NCBI GenBank assembly: GCA_020736575.1
Contig: JAGPYM010000032.1
Location: forward strand, 310,001-374,000
Source: Thelonectria olida
Lineage: Eukaryota > Ascomycota > Sordariomycetes > Hypocreales > Nectriaceae
Length of the DNA: 64,000 bases
Direction of reading: 5' to 3'
Below the pieces are notes generated by a model. The model was not told where the DNA came from and ran no database searches. It worked only from the letters and a program-made list of their open reading frames with translations. Position numbers and translations under genes: made by a program. Of this stretch, positions 12,045 to 22,800 are shown piece after piece (the stretch's first letter is position 1; each line of letters opens with the position of its first letter).

Positions 12045-13005
12045 TTCATTCATATAGTATATATCTGAGTCGCGTACCTCCTTTCCAAACTCGTCTAGAA
12101 AATCATTCCCAGGCTTAGCATCTAAATAGTTACAAACGGTACGCAAACTGTCGGCTAATAAGACATTGAAGGTTGACTTGGCTCAGTGAATGATGCACAC
12201 ATACCTGAATCGATATTTACCACCAAGTAACGTATGAACAAGATGCGGAATATAAAGCTGCTTTGCTATAGGGCAGTCGATCGCGACTCTCGGGTTGCCA
12301 GTACCCATCTTACTATTTAAATATCTCAAACCATCATCCCTACAGTGCCAGAACAATGTAGAACAGGCCAGACCGGTGTTTTCTAGTGTCATGATTAGTT
12401 GTATGTATAGTCAACATGCAAGGATCTATGGCTTCACCGTAGTAAGGAAGAGTATAGGCATAACAGCCGTAATGCGACGCAAAGACATCTACTATCTTGA
12501 TGGCATACTTCACCGCAACCCTCTTGGTGCTTGCGTATGCGCTGTATTGGGCATCGGGGAGTGAGTAAAGATTCTTCATAGCCCGATCCACCATATCTTT
12601 GTCCTGGCCTGTCTCGATAGCCACGACAGAAGCGCCGTCAACAACCAACTTGAAGAAAGCTTGCTCGGATGGAGACTTAAGGCGGCTGTAGTGGTTTTGG
12701 CATAACTTAAATATATCTTCCCAAGTCAAGTTTGCCCGGTCTTGAAAATCAGTGCCCAAGGTCGTGAGCGTATCGTACAGACTGGAGATGACGTTATCTG
12801 GCAGATGGTTTTCTGACTGAGCGTTTGACCAATCAAGTTCTTGCTGGAACTTTCTCAGAAATGTGTCGACCCGCGTTTGGCACTGCGATTTTCCCCCACG
12901 GGCGTGCTGTTTCTGCCGCTGGAGTGGAGGTTTCTGCCCGGGGTTTTCGTACATGAAAAGACGATCCGAAAAATCGCATTCGAGTGTAGGGTGAGGTTGC
13001 ATCAT
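12021..13005 (-). CDS. Hypothetical protein A (three exons, 290 aa), full-length copy
   Basis: Exons at 12438-13005, 12205-12382 and 12021-12147 join in frame. Intron 1 (55 nt) has an ACTAATC branch site; intron 2 (57 nt) ends CGACAG. Junction sequences read LPYYENTGLACSTLF and GKYRFSLRTVCNYLD, and the protein ends ELLPRRSG. The first about 50 residues are Gln/Arg rich and look disordered; the middle (LTWEDIFKLCQNHYSRLK, AFFKLVVDGASVVAIETGQ) looks helical and globular. No catalytic motif is visible and I assign no function. It is transcribed divergently from gene B across a 195-bp shared promoter containing a 14-nt A run. The inverted copy of this cluster carries only codons 1-86, so this is the only complete gene A here. 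Confidence 0.6.
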
Positions 13006-13200
13006 GATTTGTCTGTGGCATAATGCAAAAAGCGAGTTGAAGTGGCTGGTGGAATAAAGAACAACCCTCCTCCCTCGTTAGTGCACTGCCCGCTCCTCCC
13101 CCATCCCCCCTTCCTAAAAAAAAAAAAAATTGGCAGACACTGTCGAATTTTTTCATTTTAGGCTTAGCGCCATTTTGAGGTGCAAACACACGTTCGAGCC
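13006..13200. promoter_or_regulatory. Shared divergent promoter of genes A and B
   Basis: The 195 bp between the start codons of gene A (minus) and gene B (plus) contains a C-rich tract followed by a 14-nt A run (about 13115-13130). No clear TATA box was identified. The same interval is repeated in the right arm (51140-51334). Its role as a bidirectional promoter is inferred from gene orientation. Confidence 0.4.
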
Positions 13201-16158
13201 ATGCCAGAAGCCTGTTTCCTCCAATATGCAGTTCTGACAATCATGTCAGCCAAAAACAGATTGTTGAACTTCAGGGGCACCGATTCAGATTACATTTCTT
13301 TTCTAGAAGGTTGCGTCAACAAAATTCAAGAGCAACACCCCGAGTTATTCGAGAGTTTCGTCCAATCGCTCCCCCCGCCGAACAGTTCCAGAAAGGACCA
13401 CACTCACACCTCAGACCCTTCGACCGAGACAGCGCTCAACCGCAAGTCCAATACCGACCAGCCTCGGACTTTGAGAAGCCGCCGAGTAGGAGCCGGCTCC
13501 AGAGAACAAATCTCAGGAGCGTCGATCTCACAAAACACGCGTAGCCGAACCGCAAATACCCGCAAGACTAGTGCTACCAGATCTTCCAAATCTTCCAAAT
13601 CTTCCAAATCTTGTTCGGAGGGAACCGATTCCAACAATGATTCCGCGGCCCCCTCCTATCCCAAGGTCGTATCTCTTGACGATGGGCTCGCCCTTCGACA
13701 AGGCGGCGGGCTAGGCCGCTCAACTTCTGGCACAAATGACACGTCTATTCACAAGACGCATGCTTGTGACTCTCGTGCCGGGAGGGCACATGCCAGGGAA
13801 GTAAAACCGCCAGGGTCGCCTGCACAAGAGAGGGCTGCTCTGCAAAAGGGAAAATGCAAGGTCTGCCCTCCCGCACCCGTCTCAGAGGAGACCAACCAGG
13901 ACCCGAATGGCCCAGACTCGAATGACCCAGACTCGAATGACCCAGCCTCGAATGACCCAGACTCGAATGACCCAGCCTCGAATGACCCAGCCTCGAACAA
14001 GCCTTGGCCACATCTTAACAGCATCCCTAGAGGTGATAAAGAATGGGAATACAAACGAAAGTACTACGGCTTGGATACTGTCAAGCAGATACAAACAGTG
14101 ATATCGACACTCGTCTCTGTCAATCCCATATCCAACTCCGGCGGCATTAAGGTCCCCAGTTACTCACCGGAAGATCTTGGCGAACGTATAGCCAAGATAC
14201 TACAAGAAAACGCCCGCTTCGATGCTCTTACCCGCTTGCTTGTCTATATTTTCTTTGCTTACTGTTTCGTCATCGAATACCTTATAACTACGCATAGTGA
14301 CGAAAGCGCCAAGCACGGGCAACTTCTGTACGATAATGAAGGCAAAAATAACGAGCAGCTTCTATACAAGCTTTTAGGGGGAGAATGGGATTCTTTGAAG
14401 CGCCTCAAGAAGGTTCCGCGTAAGCAAGCAGCCCGGAAGATGATTAATGGGTGGTTGAAGACAGTTTTAGGACAAGTGAAGCGCCGGGAGCACAATCTTG
14501 CAGATGGGTATATCGAAAAACTCAAAAAGGGGGCAAGAAACATGATCAAGACTCTCAACAGCATTTACGAAAAACAAGGTGCTGATTGCATTTTTGAACT
14601 TGCTGTGTATTATGGTGAGTCCGTCTTTTTCCTAGTACCCATGCCGTATCTCTTACTAATCGAACTAGATGTTCCTCTCTGGGAGCTAGGCCAGCACTCC
14701 GGGGCTGCATTCGAGGACCTGCAGAAGGACTTTATGTCGGCGCTACCAAGCAAGAACCTCCGCAAGTCGATACCCTTAGGTGCTGCCTTTCTGCTTAGAC
14801 TGTGGGTGCCTTTTAGGTAAGAATAGTACAGTTCTCCCCTGAAGAACCCTTGGATCTAACAGATTTCTTTCTCTAGCTGTGTCACGATATGCGAAGCGCT
14901 AGGGTTCGAACACCGTAACAAGGAACGTATTGAACAGTTTGTGCGTGCGTGGGGCAACAATTGCCTTCAGGAAACATATTTTCCGCCGAGTCCTGCCTGC
15001 TATGCCCATCCCTACACACCCATCGCCACAACTCGGACTCGGTCTCGTTGTGATGGCGAGCTTGACGATCAGCGGCGGGCGAAGCGTCGACGGACCGCCT
15101 ACGATCCAGATACCTGTCACGCGGATGTGAGGACCGAAAATGACGAGAATGATGATCAGGCATCACCAGGGTCTGCGACCGCCTCTCGAACACCTGCCCG
15201 GGCGAGTTTGCCTGCTGCAGAGGGTTCGGTTTCCCATTCGCTTGTGGAAAGCTCGAGCCAAGCTCCCGACATAAGCAACAACCACGACACGGGAGACAAC
15301 AGGGTTGTAGAGTGCGCCCAGATCTCAGGCTGCGAAAAGGGCTCTCCACACGGGCCGAACACGTGCTCTGGCGATGTGCAACCGGAAGCCGATGTGAGAA
15401 CCGGCGGCTCTCGGGCCTTGTCTCGCGATGCCGACCGTCGAGACGAAATGCAAGCTGAAGGAGGATGTGCTGCTGATAAGCGCTCCGGCCCACGACCTCG
15501 CGAAGGGGTTTGCGATATGCCCGTCGGTAATGGGGACATTACTGCCGCTTCTACTGCCGCTTCTACTGCCGCTACTACTGCGACGGCAACGGTTATAGGA
15601 ATACAGGCCCAGGCTGACACGTCACGACAAGCTCAAGACGACCAGCGGTCTCCGCAGGCTGCTCCTGAAGGAGGCGCCACTGTCGCCAGTGGAGATAGTC
15701 ACCCTCCGGCCGACGTCGGTGACACGGTATACGACAGCAACGGCGAAGACGGCGAAGAAGCAGCGGCTAATGCGTTGATGGGGATAAGCAACGGGATTGA
15801 CACTTATGGGTCTTTTGCGGCGGAAATACCACCAGCCTCGTTCAACTGGGGGGGGTCAAGTTATCTTCTCACGCAAAGTCCTACACCACCGAGGGACGAG
15901 AGCAGATGCGAGATTGTCGGTAATGAGCACCTACGAGTAGGGGGAGATTCTCAGAGGACCGCAGCAGCCACACAGACCGACATAGAACACCTGCTGGCGT
16001 ACACACCTAGCGACAGTGGCTGGTCGGCCTTGATCGATTCTGGATTGTTTGTAGACGCTGCGGATCGAGATTGGCTACTTTTGGCGGGCATGTCAGTGGG
16101 GTTCGATCCGATGACTGTGCTTGAGCCTTTGGAAGCTACCGAAGAGTCTCGGGCGTAA
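13201..16158 (+). CDS. Hypothetical protein B (three exons, 947 aa), left copy
   Basis: Exons 13201-14614, 14669-14816 and 14877-16158 join in frame (introns of 54 and 60 nt, GTGAGT and GTAAGA donors). The first junction reads AVYYDVPLWELG and the second WVPFSCVTICEALG. An alternative start is ATG 13243 (MSAKNRLLNF...). Features: a low-complexity N-terminal third with SSK repeats and about six 5-residue units of the DSNDP/ASNDP type (about residues 238-265); a central, probably structured region with a hydrophobic helix (LVYIFFAYCFVIEYLI, near residue 345) and many Lys/Arg helices; a basic NLS-like cluster RRAKRRR near residue 587; then an acidic, Ala/Ser/Asp-rich tail. I do not recognise the family. 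It could be a nuclear or DNA-associated protein, but that is inference only. An identical second copy lies at 48182-51139 (minus). Confidence 0.65.
13914..13995 (+). repeat. 15-bp coding minisatellite in gene B
   Basis: A unit of the form GACTCGAATGACCCA repeats about five to six times, with an A/C swap near its start alternating Asp and Ala codons, so the protein reads (D/A)SNDP repeatedly. The same array is present in the right arm (about 50345-50426). Such arrays change copy number easily, so the equal length in both arms is itself evidence that the duplication is young. Confidence 0.8.
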
Positions 16159-16242
16159 ATACAGATAGTAGTAAAGGCTCGTTCACCTTTTGCTGGTTTT
16201 GACTATTGCCGGCTGGACAAGTTATCACGCATCTGTTATCCT

Positions 16243-17362
16243 TTACTGCCTATGCGGCTCGGCTCGCCACTGCCTGCCTGCTACTTCTCCCCTCTCCTCC
16301 TCTGACTTGTTTACTAGGCTACTTATTTGCGTGGCCACCGGCTGAATCGGGCTTCCGTCATGCAACACACATATCAAGAGAGCTCTGGCTATCCCTTTCT
16401 TTAGGACAATCTTATACCCAGGCCTGAGTACGTATGCTTTTGATGTTTCCCATGCGAGCTCTAAACCCGGCGGGATCTCTCCTTGGCCATTTCCCCCCGG
16501 ACCCCCTCGAGACTCCTGTTCCCCATTGCACATTTCCTTACCCTCCCCGGACTCTTCCGTCTGCCTCTTGTAAGTTTCCAGCCACCGGTCGCACTGTTCC
16601 ATATACTTTGCCAGCGTTGCCCTGTTCTGTTCCATCTGCTCCTCGTAGATCTCCACCTCCTTATCGTCCTTTTCCTTGAGCTTTGCCAGTTTGGCCCTGC
16701 GCTCTTCCGTGTGCCCTTTGTGCTTTCCGATATGCTCTTCCTCCTCTATATCGAATGCTTTCCTTTTCGTCTTATACTGTCCCATCTCCTCCATACTATC
16801 ATCCATCTTCTTCATATATTCTCCCAACTCCTCTCTATACCTCATATATAACTCGAAAATCTCTCTATTATGGTACAGCCGAATCTGTACGTCGTCTTGG
16901 CCGCGCGAATATGGCCTTGGTATGATGATCCAAGTACATCCAGCCGGCGGCGGGCACCAGCTACCCTTCTCGAGCACTAAATCTGTACCTTGCCAGACAT
17001 CCCATGGCTTTTCATCTGGATCGCTTTTCCTAATAAGATGTTTCTGGTTTTGGTTAGCTGGCTAGTACCTACTAGGTCGAATCCACAATACTCACGAGTG
17101 TCTCCATCACCTTCAGCATGGCGGCCTTTTTCTCTGGGCCCCACGGCAGCCGGCGTGTGATGTCTTGGTCATCTTGGCCATCCTCGGCAGTCTCCCGCCC
17201 AGGTGTTGTCGCTTCGTTCGAAGTAAATGCGGTATCGAGGACAAGTTGAAGTGCATTGGGGAGCGGGAAACACTCATACCCGTGATGGACTTCAAGACCC
17301 TCCATAGTAGTAGGAGATATATCGAGCGGGTTATCGAGCGGGTTAGCGGCTTGAGTTGCCAT
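16243..17362 (-). CDS. Hypothetical coiled-coil protein C (two exons, 355 aa), left copy
   Basis: Exon 1 is 17096-17362 (ATG 17362, MATQAANPLDNPLD...). A 52-nt intron (17044-17095, branch GCTAAC, acceptor CCAG) joins it to exon 2 (16243-17043). The junction reads KVMETLKHLIRKSDPDEK. A WDVWQGTDLVLEKGSW block and RPYSRGQDDVQIRLYH precede a long Glu/Lys/Arg-rich segment from about residue 140 to 225 (EYMKKMDDSMEEMGQYKTK, then EVEIYEEQMEQNRATLAKY). That segment has heptad character and is probably a coiled coil. The family is unknown. It converges on gene B, with 84 bp between their stop codons. The identical copy is at 46978-48097. Confidence 0.6.
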
Positions 17363-17511
17363 ATTTATGTCGACAATATCGGTGAGCACGAGGGGAACCC
17401 GGGGAGACGAGACGCCTGATCACAGGTCGCGGTCTAGATGGAGGCTGAGTCAATTTTGCCAGAATCGAGACATGTGAGCCTAAAAGCGGGGGCCCCCACA
17501 ACCCCGCCACT

Positions 17512-17957
17512 TGTGCTTGAATGCCTGGTCTTTCACTGCTTTATCCAGGAAAAGAGCTCTGCTGATGCATCGCTTCACTTAACTCACTTCCCTGACCGGC
17601 GGCTACGTGTGCACAAAATGTGAAGCAGAAAAAGACTAAGATCTGACACCCGGCAGTGCTAATGCGACCTTTCCAGCTCTTGCCAATAGAGACCGTACGG
17701 TACAACAGCAAGGAGCGACCACAAGGACGGCGAAATATGAGTAGCGCTGCGGTCTATGGAGCCAACATATCGAGCTAAGACGTCAGTGGAAAGTTCTGGA
17801 CAGAATATAAGTTAACTATTCAAAATCCTTTTGTAAGTCTACTATAACCCACTAGTTATAAGGAAAATTTTATGACTTTTAAAGTAGAATTTCTAATTAT
17901 ATAAAAGACTTTTTATTAATAAAAAATATAAATCATTAAAATTTAATGATTTAACTA
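17512..17957. other. Non-coding interval ending in an AT-rich tract
   Basis: Unique sequence between the edge of the duplication and the transposon nest. No gene recognised. From about 17860 to 17955 it is strongly AT-rich (runs such as TTATTAATAAAAAATATAA). The outermost pogo element is inserted at the TA at 17956-17957. Confidence 0.6.
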
Positions 17958-17988
17958 ACGTACTTCATTAGTGAGTGCAACATATCAG

Positions 17989-18155
17989 TGTAACGGGCTA
18001 GGCCCTGTCGGACTAGGCGCTGCCTAGTCCGCCCGCTGGTCCAAGCACTGTTGCTCGAGCGACCATTCAGTCTATTTTGTTGGAGGATGAGCAGTCCTTT
18101 CCTACTTTCGTTCTTTTAGCCTCATCTTGTATGTAAAACGCACGAGGACTATATA
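17989..18155 (+). repeat. 5' LTR, first part (positions 1-167)
   Basis: Starts TGTAACGGGC and is identical to 33961-34127. It contains a perfect 9-bp stem hairpin (GGACTAGGC, loop GCT, GCCTAGTCC). It ends in CTATATA, where the younger pogo element inserted at the final TA (18154-18155). The remaining 32 bp of this LTR lie at 28870-28901. Confidence 0.93.
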
Positions 18156-18162
18156 ACGTTGA

Positions 18163-18234
18163 CACTCTTTACACTCTTTACACTCTTTACACTCTTTACA
18201 CTCTTTACACTCTTTACACTCTTTACACTCTTTT
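18163..18234 (+). repeat. 9-bp tandem repeat in the LINE 5' UTR
   Basis: About eight copies of CACTCTTTA run without interruption just after the LINE start. Tandem arrays in LINE 5' UTRs often carry promoter activity; that role is an inference here. On the opposite strand the array yields an artefactual Lys-Glu-Cys repeat frame. Confidence 0.9.
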
Positions 18235-18279
18235 AGGCGAAAGGATAGGTTGGGGCTGCCGTGAGCGTGGCATCGTGAG

Positions 18280-19821
18280 ATGGACGCGACCGTCGAGGAG
18301 ATCCTGGTCGAGGGTGGGGATTCGGTGGCCGCGACGCGTCGCTCGTCGAGACCCGTGAAACCAACCGCGAAAGCCCAAAAGTTTTGGCAAGTAGCCTCAA
18401 GCCAGGCCGGGACATTCAAGAATGCCGGCACAAAGCAAGTGGCAGCAGGAGACAACGCCTGGGACAATGCGAACGAGGGAATTCAGGCTGTGGATGGCGC
18501 GGCGCGCAGCGATTCGTCGCTAATCCAGGAGATGCTCCAGACGACGCTACAGACGATGCTCCAGGAAACATCGAGCCATCTTATGAGCAAGCAGAAACAA
18601 ATGCTGGAGAGGCTCTGGGATGCCTTGATGGAGAACCACCAGAAAGCGACAGAAGTGATGAGCGATCAGCTGGAGATGATCCGGCAACTCCAGAAGGAGA
18701 TTCGCACGACCAGAGCCGAGGCAGCCGAGGAGCGGAAGAGGACAGAAGAGCTTAGGCGTATGCACGAACAGACGGCCGATCAGCTCAGGGCCATACGAGA
18801 ACAGGGAGCGGAAGATCACAAGCAGCTGCGCAAGCAGATAACCGAGCAGATAACTGAGCAGATGAACGAGCAGCTTGGGCAAGTACGGAAGGAAGCGGCG
18901 GAAGAAATGAGACAGCTACGAGAACAGCTGGACCTGGTGGCCAGAAGCATCGCAGCCAACAGTGCCCAGACAAGCCCACAGCCATCGTATGCAGACGTAG
19001 CCCGCACCCCACCGATGAGCCAGCCTAGCAATGTTCGAACTCTCTCATCTCTGCGAACAACGCCATCCGCGTTTACCGATACTCTCTTCTGCACCATCGA
19101 CACATCGCGCGTCAACGAGGAGGAGAAGGGCAAAGCACAGGTGGGAGGAGTCCGACAGGCCATCGAGGAAGAGATGAGGAAGACGGAGGGCCGACAAGAC
19201 TGGAGGTGTGCAGCCGTGGTAAGAGACGCAAAGAAGGCAGACCGCATTAGGGTGATCTGCCGAGACGAGCCGGAGATGAAGCTCGTCAAGGAAGCGGCAG
19301 AGAAGACAGCAGTCCAGGGCGCAAGAGTCCTCAGGGACCAGCTGTATCCGGTCAAAGTTGACGGCGCAAACAGGGCAGCGGTACTGGGCTCAGCTGGCAA
19401 CGTGCTGCCAGGCGCGGCGGAGGCGCTGGGAAAGGAGAACGGAGTGACGATTGCCAAGATGCACTGGCTTAGCGACAAGGAGAATGGGAAATCCTACGGC
19501 TCAATGGTGATATACGTTACGAAGGCGAGCGATGCGCAACGCTTGCTGGAAGAGAGATACTTTCACCTCTCTGGGGAGTCGGCCAGCACCAACGTTTTCG
19601 AGCGACGCCAAGGCCCGGTCCAATGCTACAACTGTTGGGAGATTGGTCACAAGGCCTTCACCTGCAACAGGCCCCAGCGATGTGGCAAATGTGCAGAGAC
19701 GGAACACCGGCACACACAATGCCAGGCGATCGAGCCGAAGTGCGCTCTCTGCGGAGGGCCACACGAATCGCTCAGCCGCAACTGCCGAGTGCGACAAATG
19801 CATGGCAACAATGTGCACTAA
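18280..19821 (+). CDS. LINE ORF1: Gag-like RNA-binding protein (513 aa)
   Basis: This is the nucleic-acid-binding ORF1 protein of the Tad-type element, expected to package LINE RNA into ribonucleoprotein. From ATG 18280 it has a short N-terminal region, then a long Glu/Gln/Arg-rich coiled coil (about residues 85-235; KQITEQITEQMNEQLGQ is typical), a mixed alpha/beta region (about 265-420), and three zinc knuckles at the C-terminus: CYNCWEIGHKAFTC and CGKCAETEHRHTQC (both CX2CX4HX4C) and CALCGGPHESLSRNC (CX2CX3HX6C). It ends TAA 19819-19821, overlapping the start of ORF2 by 11 nt. It is intact. Confidence 0.92.
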   Translation: MDATVEEILVEGGDSVAATRRSSRPVKPTAKAQKFWQVASSQAGTFKNAGTKQVAAGDNAWDNANEGIQAVDGAARSDSSLIQEMLQTTLQTMLQETSSHLMSKQKQMLERLWDALMENHQKATEVMSDQLEMIRQLQKEIRTTRAEAAEERKRTEELRRMHEQTADQLRAIREQGAEDHKQLRKQITEQITEQMNEQLGQVRKEAAEEMRQLREQLDLVARSIAANSAQTSPQPSYADVARTPPMSQPSNVRTLSSLRTTPSAFTDTLFCTIDTSRVNEEEKGKAQVGGVRQAIEEEMRKTEGRQDWRCAAVVRDAKKADRIRVICRDEPEMKLVKEAAEKTAVQGARVLRDQLYPVKVDGANRAAVLGSAGNVLPGAAEALGKENGVTIAKMHWLSDKENGKSYGSMVIYVTKASDAQRLLEERYFHLSGESASTNVFERRQGPVQCYNCWEIGHKAFTCNRPQRCGKCAETEHRHTQCQAIEPKCALCGGPHESLSRNCRVRQMHGNNVH

Positions 19822-22800
19822 CCTCCAGATCCTCCAGCTCAACGTGGGGAAGAGGGATGTAGTGCAACTGAGCATGATTAACGATGAAGACTTGCGGGAC
19901 TACGCGGTGCTGGCAGTAGCCGAACCATACGCGCTGAACATTGACGGTGCCGTGGTGACAGCGCCGAACAACCACAGAAACTGGACGAGATTTACACCGA
20001 CGAAGAGACATGAGATGCGATGGCCGATCCGCAGCATGCTCTGGATCCGCAGGGATCTAGAGGCGGAGCAGTTGCCGATCCCGTCAGCCGACCTGACGGG
20101 AGCAATAATACGACTACCCGACCGGGACGTCCTGGTGGTATCGGTATATGTGGAAGGGAGTAATGAGAATGCTCTACGCACGGCAATGGAGCAACTGCAC
20201 AGGGTGATGACGGGCTTCCGCAACAGCACAGGGAAAAGAACGGACGTGATCTTGGCAGGCGACTTCAACCGCCACGACCAACTATGGGGAGGTGACGAGG
20301 TGACAGGCAGACGCCAAGGGGAGGCAGACCCAATCATCGACCTCATGGACGAGCATGGCCTCCTCAGTCTCCTCCGCAGAGGGACAAAGACCTGGGAGAG
20401 GGGTGGTGCGGAAAGCACGATCGACCTGATGCTTGCGTCGTCCGAACTGGCAGAAGAGATGGTTCACTGTGGCATACACCAAACCGACCACGGGTCGGAC
20501 CATAGGGCAATCCACACAGAGTTTGACCTCACGACACCGGAGAGGACGGCGAGTCCGAGACTGCTCTTCAAGAATGCACCGTGGAATGCGATCAAGGAGA
20601 GAGTGAAAGATCAGCTGGCACTCCTCCCATGGGACGGCGGGGTTCAGACACAGACGGATAGGCTGATGGAGGCGGTCCTCGGCGCAATCCACGCGCTGGT
20701 CCCGCGAGCGAAGCCATCGCCATACGCCAAGAGATGGTGGACCACTGACCTTACTCGACTCCGAAAAACCTACACGTACTGGAGAAACCTGGCGAGGGCG
20801 CAGCGGCGGGCAGGCCATAGACAGGAAAACCTAGAGAGCCGGGCGAAGGTAGCATCCAAAGAGTATCACGACAGTATCAGAAGACAGAAGAAGGCCCACT
20901 GGGACGACTTCCTCGCAGACGGCGCCAATATCTGGCAAGCGGCCAAATACCTCAAACCTGGTGGCGACATGGTCGGCGACAAAATCCCCCGGCTAAAAAG
21001 GGCGGATGGGACGACAACGCAGGACAAAGCGGAACAGGCAGAAGAACTGCTGACGGCATTCTTCCCGCCGCTACCAGCAACCATCGAAGACGAAGGTCCA
21101 CGACCGTGGCGGAGAGAAGTGGCCATGCCAGACTTGACGGTGGAGGAGGTGGAGGAGAAAGTCATGGCAGCCAAGGCGTGGAAAGCACCCGGAGAAGACG
21201 GCCTGCCAGCGATGGTGTGGAAGCAACTGTGGCCGGTGGTCAAGGAACGCGTGATGCATCTGTTCCGCACCTCACTGGATGAAGGACAGCTGCCAAACCA
21301 GTGGAGGAGCGCCAAGATCATCCCGCTCAAGAAGCCGGACAAGGGCGACTATGCGCTCGCAAAGGCATGGAGACCGATCTCGCTGCTGTCGACGCTGGGC
21401 AAGGTGCTCGAAGCAGTGGTGGCGGACAGGATCTCGTACGCCGCCGAGACATTCGGGCTCCTGCCCACAAACCACTTTGGCGCAAGGAAACGGCGGTCGG
21501 CAGAGCAGGCACTGCTGCTCTTCCAAGAACAAGTGTACAAAGCATGGCGGAACCGCAAGGTGGTCAGCCTGGCCAGCTTCGATATCAAAGGCGCGTACAA
21601 CGGCGTGTTCGATGACAGACTGCTACAGAGGCTGACAGCAAGAGGCATCCCGAAGAAGCTGGTGCAATGGGTGGAAGCGTTCTGCTCCAACCGTACAGCC
21701 AGTATCGTGGTGAACGACTACACATCAGAGCAACGGGAGCTGCCGCAAGCCGGCCTTCCCCAGGGATCGCCGCTTTCGCCTGTGCTTTTCCTGTTCTTCA
21801 ACGCAGACCTGGTACAAAGCAAGATTGACTCTAAAGGCGGTTCGATAGCGTTTGTCGACGACTACTCGGCTTGGGTCACGGGGCCAACAGCGGAGGCGAA
21901 CAGGGACGGCATACAGGCCATCATCGACCGGGCACTGGCGTGGGGGAAACGCAGTGGAGCAACGTTTGAGCACGACAAGACAGCAATTGTCCACTTCACG
22001 CGCGTAGCTGAACGCACCAGCGGGGCGCCATTCATGATCAATGGAGAAGAAGTCAAGCCGAAGCCGAAGGCCAAACTCTTAGGGGTAATCATGGACGCGG
22101 AGCTCAGGTTCAAGGAACACATGGCCAAGGCCGCCACCAAAGGTCTCTCGGCAGCCATGTGTCTACGGAGACTCAGGATGCTGCCACCACAAGCTGCCAG
22201 ACAACTCTTCGTCGCAACCGTGGCCCCAGCCATGGACTACGCATCTGTCGTATGGTCGCATGCGCGCGGCGAGAGGGAATTGAAAGAGCTCAACAGGGCA
22301 CAGAAAATAGGAGCGCGGGCCATCACGGGAGCCTTCCAAACGGTGGCGGCAGCAATAGCTGAAGCGGAGGCCAACGTCCAAACAGTACGCGAGCGACATG
22401 CTCTAGCCGGAATGAAGATGTACATCAACGTGCACACGCTGCCAAAGAAGCACCCGCTCGCGACACTCAAAGTGTCAGGGAGCCGACGGTACATCTCGCC
22501 GATGAAGAGACTGGCGCTTGCCCTCGGCGAGAGCGGAATCGAGCGGATGGAGACAATTGAAGCCTATGCAGCACCGCCGTGGCACGCCCGCGTGCCGTTG
22601 GTGTGCGAGACAGATAGGAAGGTGGCAGTGACAGCAGCCAACAGTGCCGAAGACATCACCATCACAACCAGCGCTTCGGGCAAAGGAGGAATGGTGGGCA
22701 TGGGAGGCATCATCAGCCACAGAGCAACAGGGCAAGCGAACAGGGTCGTGGCCAGGTACTCGGTCACTCTCGGCCCGCGAGACGACCAGAACCCTTACAC

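Larger units (their letters stand above)
12748..17511. repeat. Left arm of a 4,764-bp inverted segmental duplication
   Basis: Every position x here corresponds to 64340-x in the right arm (46829-51592), reverse-complemented. Both arms encode the same gene B and gene C products with no differences I could see, and even the 14-nt homopolymer near 13115-13130 has the same length. Identity begins exactly at 12748/51592 and stops after 17511/46829; the flanks are unrelated. The edges carry no terminal inverted repeat and no matching target-site duplication, so this looks like a segmental duplication rather than a transposon. Gene A crosses the 12748 edge and is complete only here, so this arm is the likely source. 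Confidence 0.95.

Noticed and set aside
18163..18234. Cys-rich Lys-Glu-Cys repeat protein on the minus strand (18102-18467)
   Set aside because: It is the antisense reading of the 9-bp LINE 5' UTR repeat, with no start context or splice support.
19532..19810. ORF2 of the LINE starting at 19532
   Set aside because: The frame is open there only because it overlaps ORF1; the endonuclease domain begins right after ATG 19811, the more likely start.
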